DNA of 45,600 nucleotides from Bacteroidales bacterium (GTDB taxonomy: Bacteria; Bacteroidota; Bacteroidia; Bacteroidales; Bacteroidaceae), in contig SFIS01000010.1 in assembly GCA_004555245.1 (NCBI GenBank), positions 1 to 45,600 on the forward strand. The letters are read 5' to 3'. Position 1 is the stretch's first letter. Every line of letters begins with the position of its first letter. A program made the translations under genes and the position numbers. Under the pieces are notes generated by a model. That model saw only the letters and a list, made by a program, of their open reading frames with translations, searched no databases and had not been told where the DNA came from. Shown piece by piece: positions 43,159 to 45,600 of this stretch.

Positions 43159-43196
43159 AAAATAGTCAAAGTGAGTATGCAAAACAGTCAATATCG
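43159..43196 (+). repeat. AAATAGTCAAAGTG repeat cluster, second site
   Basis: AAAATAGTCAAAGTGAG, followed by AAAACAGTCAATATC, which is the complement of the word found at about 19604-19618. Related GATAGTC words lie at 43117-43146. Confidence 0.7.
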
Positions 43197-43447
43197 GACG
43201 GCAAAAGGTATTGAATGGGAGGGTCATTCATTACCTTTTTGAGGATGAAACAATAGTTTTCGGGTGCTGAAAGGTTAGTTTTTGTACCGTTTGTTGATAA
43301 AAAACATCATTCGGTCAGTGTTTCTCGGTATCTCTACAAGCAAATTTCAATGAAAACTCAGTGTTTTTTCAGGTAGTCAGAAGTGTTAACTGAGGTTAAA
43401 TATGGTGTTTAGGAGTTGTAAGACGACAAGAGAGTCTGACTGTATTT

Positions 43448-43828
43448 CTATTCTCTGCCAGAGATTATTTTTTTTACCGTTTGCTTTAGATTGTATTTAG
43501 CCACTTCTGGCAGAAGGAGTTGTGCGAGAGGGCGTGTGTCATTCTCGTTGATGCTCCGTACGTTGGCGAAATGTCGTGACAGCACGCATTCCGGGTCGTC
43601 TATCGCACCCGATAGCAGCCATGTCACCACTCCTGCACTGATGCAACGCTTCTGCACGCCATACGGCGCCTTCCCCATCAGGGTTTGAACGTCTGATTTG
43701 CCTTCTCCCGTGGTCACTATGTCAGTATCCCTTGCGCTGGTGGTGGTTCTGTCAGCAGTGAGACTATATAGGATGGGCGCAAGAAGGATGAGGAGGACGA
43801 GAACTTCCGATTCCGTTGCTGGCTTCAT
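43448..43828 (-). CDS. Hypothetical protein with one membrane segment
   Basis: 126-aa protein not recognised. Residues 8-24 (VLVLLILLAPILYSLTA) form a predicted membrane helix or signal anchor. A Thr-rich stretch follows, and the rest is mixed (QKRCISAGVVTWLLSGAIDDPECVLSRHFANVRS). The composition looks like real coding sequence. The frame runs to 43918, but those upstream residues cover a 12-bp hairpin, so Met at 43828 is preferred. It lies downstream of the channel gene on the same strand. Homology, if any, cannot be judged from sequence alone. Confidence 0.45.
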   Translation of the reverse strand: MKPATESEVLVLLILLAPILYSLTADRTTTSARDTDIVTTGEGKSDVQTLMGKAPYGVQKRCISAGVVTWLLSGAIDDPECVLSRHFANVRSINENDTRPLAQLLLPEVAKYNLKQTVKKIISGRE

Positions 43829-43896
43829 GCTGCAAAGACTGTCAAAGACTCGCGAAAAGTGCGGACGAAGCGAAAAAGTTTTGGTATATAATGGAA

Positions 43897-43926
43897 GAGG
43901 GAGGATGTTAGCCCACATCCTCCCTC
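43897..43926 (-). terminator. Hairpin after the ion-channel gene
   Basis: A perfect 12-bp stem (43897-43908 with 43915-43926) with a 6-nt loop, 25 nt after the channel stop codon. No immediate T-run follows on the minus strand, so termination is probable but not certain. Confidence 0.6.
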
Positions 43927-43950
43927 CAACTTTTTGATTAGAATGGATAT

Positions 43951-44793
43951 CTATTCTTTAGAAGAATCGCTCTTGTCTTTCTTCTTTTCATCTTCCTCAT
44001 CAATGGCAATCTGGTAGTTGTTTATTACTGCACCAGTTACTAAGTTGAGAAGAAGGAAAGCAGCTAAACAAAACCAAGACACATGATATGTCGTTATTAC
44101 GGCTGAGTTTACATGAATAAGTCCGTACTCCGATGCTGTGATATGATTATATCTGAGATCCGTCCAATCTTCTCCGGTGAGTTCTCGGAATAATGTAAAT
44201 ATGGCCTCGCCCAAATCCCCAAAAGGATCAGGAGAATTTGATGGAGCATTAGGAGCAACTTCCATTAATTTTTCGTATTTCGCCAGTTGTTCGCCTTCAA
44301 GAGTTGTTGGGTCTGGAAGGCGGAACATGGAAACACCTGCAATTGCATACAAATACACAAAAATCAAGAATAGTATCAAGTTGTAGAACATTGACGTCAT
44401 TGACTTTACGAGTACCGTTACAATCAACTTTATTTCCTTGGAAGCTCTAAGCAATCGAAGAATACGGAACACTCTTAACACTCGCAACGCTGTCATCATT
44501 GATGCTGATGCGAACAAGGTCTCGGGGATGTATCCAATCAGGACCAACGTAAGGTCAAACACATTCCATCCATCGCAAAAGAATTCCTTTATACTTTTAG
44601 TCGCAATAAAACGCATTAGAATCTCTAATGTAAATATATACAAGATTCCCTGCTGAATCATCTTGACAGTCAGATTGTCCGTGTAGGTTTCTACGCCTAT
44701 AAGGACTGAATTCAGGATGATAATTCCTGTAATGAACAATTCAAAACCTTTGTTATGCGCAATTAATGATGCGATTTCTTTTATCTTTGACAT
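43951..44793 (-). CDS. Voltage-gated ion channel of the BacNaV type with a TGEDW filter
   Basis: 280-aa one-domain channel with six helices: S1 about 17-36, S2 45-65, S3 75-93, S4 98-118 with arginines at every third position (Arg104, 107, 110, 113, 116), S5 130-156 and S6 235-262. A 45-residue, Pro-rich extra loop precedes the pore helix. The selectivity filter is TGEDW (206-210) instead of the TLESW of NaChBac. The C-terminus is a charged, probably coiled tail. It would work as a homotetramer in the inner membrane. The filter is like domain II of animal calcium channels, so calcium permeability is a reasonable inference. Its AT content is higher than that of the core genes. Confidence 0.9.
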   Translation of the reverse strand: MSKIKEIASLIAHNKGFELFITGIIILNSVLIGVETYTDNLTVKMIQQGILYIFTLEILMRFIATKSIKEFFCDGWNVFDLTLVLIGYIPETLFASASMMTALRVLRVFRILRLLRASKEIKLIVTVLVKSMTSMFYNLILFLIFVYLYAIAGVSMFRLPDPTTLEGEQLAKYEKLMEVAPNAPSNSPDPFGDLGEAIFTLFRELTGEDWTDLRYNHITASEYGLIHVNSAVITTYHVSWFCLAAFLLLNLVTGAVINNYQIAIDEEDEKKKDKSDSSKE

Positions 44794-44949
44794 AATTATC
44801 TACGTTTTTTTCTGCCGCCGAAAAGTTCGCCATTTTTTTGAACTGTGCCAACTTCTGCTCGACATGCAGGGCACTTTCGTATTGTACCATGTTTTACATT
44901 TGTTTCTTGCTCACTTAGTGAACTTTTTTCGTTTAGAGGATCAATTGGT

Positions 44950-45180
44950 TTAGTCTGTCTGTGAGAGTATGTTTTTAATCTTCTCCTCCAGCTTTGCCTT
45001 GTTTTTCTCTACGGTCTTTTTCCATAGAAAGGTGTATTTGTTGGCTGCGCTTTCCATCTTTGTGGCATCAATATACTATTTCTCAGGCAACATCAGCCCC
45101 ATGTCAACAAGTAGATTCTCCACCTGTGAGAAGAGTTTGTGGACGATATCATTAGTTGAATTTGCGAGCGGCATGAAAAT
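44950..45180 (-). pseudogene. IS1182-like transposase remnant
   Basis: The minus-strand frame reads a transposase-like segment: VHKLFSQVENLLVDMGLML, then an in-frame TAG (45076-45078), then YIDATKMESAANKYTFLWKK and TVEKNKAKLEEKI, ending in a stop at 44950-44952. The pattern YID-TK-E---NKYTF-WKK is typical of IS1182-family DDE transposases. Only about 75 codons remain of roughly 450-550, and no terminal inverted repeats were found. Confidence 0.75.
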
Positions 45181-45216
45181 GTGTGGATGCATCATTGTGA
45201 TACATCCCCACATTTT
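45177..45216. terminator. Terminator-like hairpin after the Ser/Asp-rich gene
   Basis: AAAATGTG (45177-45184) pairs with CACATTTT (45209-45216) around a further imperfect stem. T-runs flank it on both strands. It ends the minus-strand gene at 45232. Confidence 0.75.
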
Positions 45217-45231
45217 TAATTGTGAAAAAAC

Positions 45232-45456
45232 TTAAAGCATTTCCTGCGCTGCCGTAGTCATTTTGGTAGTAATCTTCATATATCGTGCCCATTGAGATGC
45301 AGACATATCACCTTGTGCTCCATTCATCTTGTCACTCAATTCTTGAGCCTTCTGCATAAGTCCAGCATACTCCGCCATGGCACTCATGTCACCATTAGCA
45401 GCTTTCTTCAATAGAGCTATATATTTGTTGACATACTGCTTATAAGAATCTAACAT
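45232..45456 (-). CDS. C-terminal part of a Ser/Asp-rich DUF6591-like protein
   Basis: 74 residues from Met at 45456 (helical, MLDSYKQYVNKYIALLKKAANGDMSAMAEYAGLMQKAQEL), close to the C-terminal domain I associate with DUF6591. The coding-like frame continues upstream as a Ser/Glu/Asp-rich linker (SSSGTISEDDDESISSSSTG) with no Met, up to an in-frame TAG at 45592-45594. In relatives such a linker follows a lipoprotein signal; here that signal is missing or disrupted. It is either a truncated gene, a frameshifted one or a short independent protein. Confidence 0.5.
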   Translation of the reverse strand: MLDSYKQYVNKYIALLKKAANGDMSAMAEYAGLMQKAQELSDKMNGAQGDMSASQWARYMKITTKMTTAAQEML

Positions 45457-45600
45457 TGAGTCCCAGTCTGCAGAACCTGTTGATGAACTACTAATAGACT
45501 CGTCGTCATCTTCGCTGATTGTGCCGCTGGAAGATTCTATAACTTCTGTATTTGAAGATTTACCCTTATTTTGGCAATTTTTGGCAATAATCTATCGCAT

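Larger units (their letters stand above)
42534..43447. other. Gene-free accessory spacer of about 900 bases
   Basis: No gene is supported. It contains GTTGACGAG words (42655-42705), the inverted repeat copy D, the AAATAGTCAAAGTG cluster (43159-43196) and AT-rich unassigned DNA from 42.84 to 43.1 kb and from 43.2 to 43.45 kb. Confidence 0.6.

Noticed and set aside
44969..45235. 88-aa hydrophobic plus-strand ORF
   Set aside because: It is the antisense of the IS1182-like transposase remnant, which explains its composition.

Overview
The window looks like chromosomal DNA of a Bacteroidales bacterium, most likely Prevotella/Segatella-like. Several promoters match the Bacteroidetes form (TTTG, 19-21 nt, TAnnTTTG). 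Starts lack Shine-Dalgarno sequences. Lineage-typical families are present: DUF4199, a DUF6048-like protein, the DUF4295 ribosomal protein beside bL33, an ApbE-Crp pair and a methylmalonyl-CoA decarboxylase cluster. The organism name is inference from content; no rRNA gene is present.

Layout. 0.2-8.1 kb, minus strand: GHL10 glycoside hydrolase, MBL-fold hydrolase, cytidine deaminase, beta-helix lipoprotein, TilS, an RlmI-like methyltransferase and an RNase D-like exonuclease. 8.5-18.5 kb, plus strand: FtsK, LolA-like protein, MutS2, OmpA-like lipoprotein, MtgA and a UvrD/PcrA helicase. 18.5-20.4 kb: a gene-poor accessory strip holding a tandem repeat array broken by a decayed type III restriction/helicase remnant. 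20.4-23.4 kb: methylmalonyl-CoA epimerase, MmdA, a 51-aa OadG/MmdE-like peptide and a biotin carrier, with no MmdB. 23.5-26.3 kb: WecG-type glycosyltransferase, a nucleotidyltransferase-like protein and an ECF sigma factor. 26.5-31.5 kb: bL28, bL33, DUF4295 protein, FtsY, RimO, HU, and an unusual HU-transmembrane-LysM fusion. 31.5-36.9 kb: asparaginase, UxaC, an RsmF-like methyltransferase and a WecA-like transferase. 37.2-37.5 kb: SRP RNA followed at once by tRNA-Thr(TGT). 37.6-42.5 kb: DUF4199, GT2, DUF6048-like, ApbE, Crp/Fnr and an orphan Vsr. 42.5-45.6 kb: a second accessory strip, more AT-rich, with an inverted copy of the 18-20 kb repeat, an unknown small membrane protein, a voltage-gated channel with a calcium-type filter, a dead IS1182-like transposase and the C-terminal part of a Ser/Asp-rich protein.

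How the genes fit together. Most are housekeeping functions: translation and protein targeting (SRP RNA with FtsY, bL28/bL33, RimO, TilS, tRNA-Thr), envelope growth (MtgA, LolA, OmpA, WecA/WecG, DPM-like GT2), chromosome handling (FtsK, MutS2, UvrD, HU) and propionate-forming metabolism. The points most worth a second look are the HU-TM-LysM protein as a candidate nucleoid-to-cell-wall tether, the two-hairpin repeat family shared by both accessory strips, the incomplete methylmalonyl-CoA decarboxylase locus and the TGEDW ion channel.
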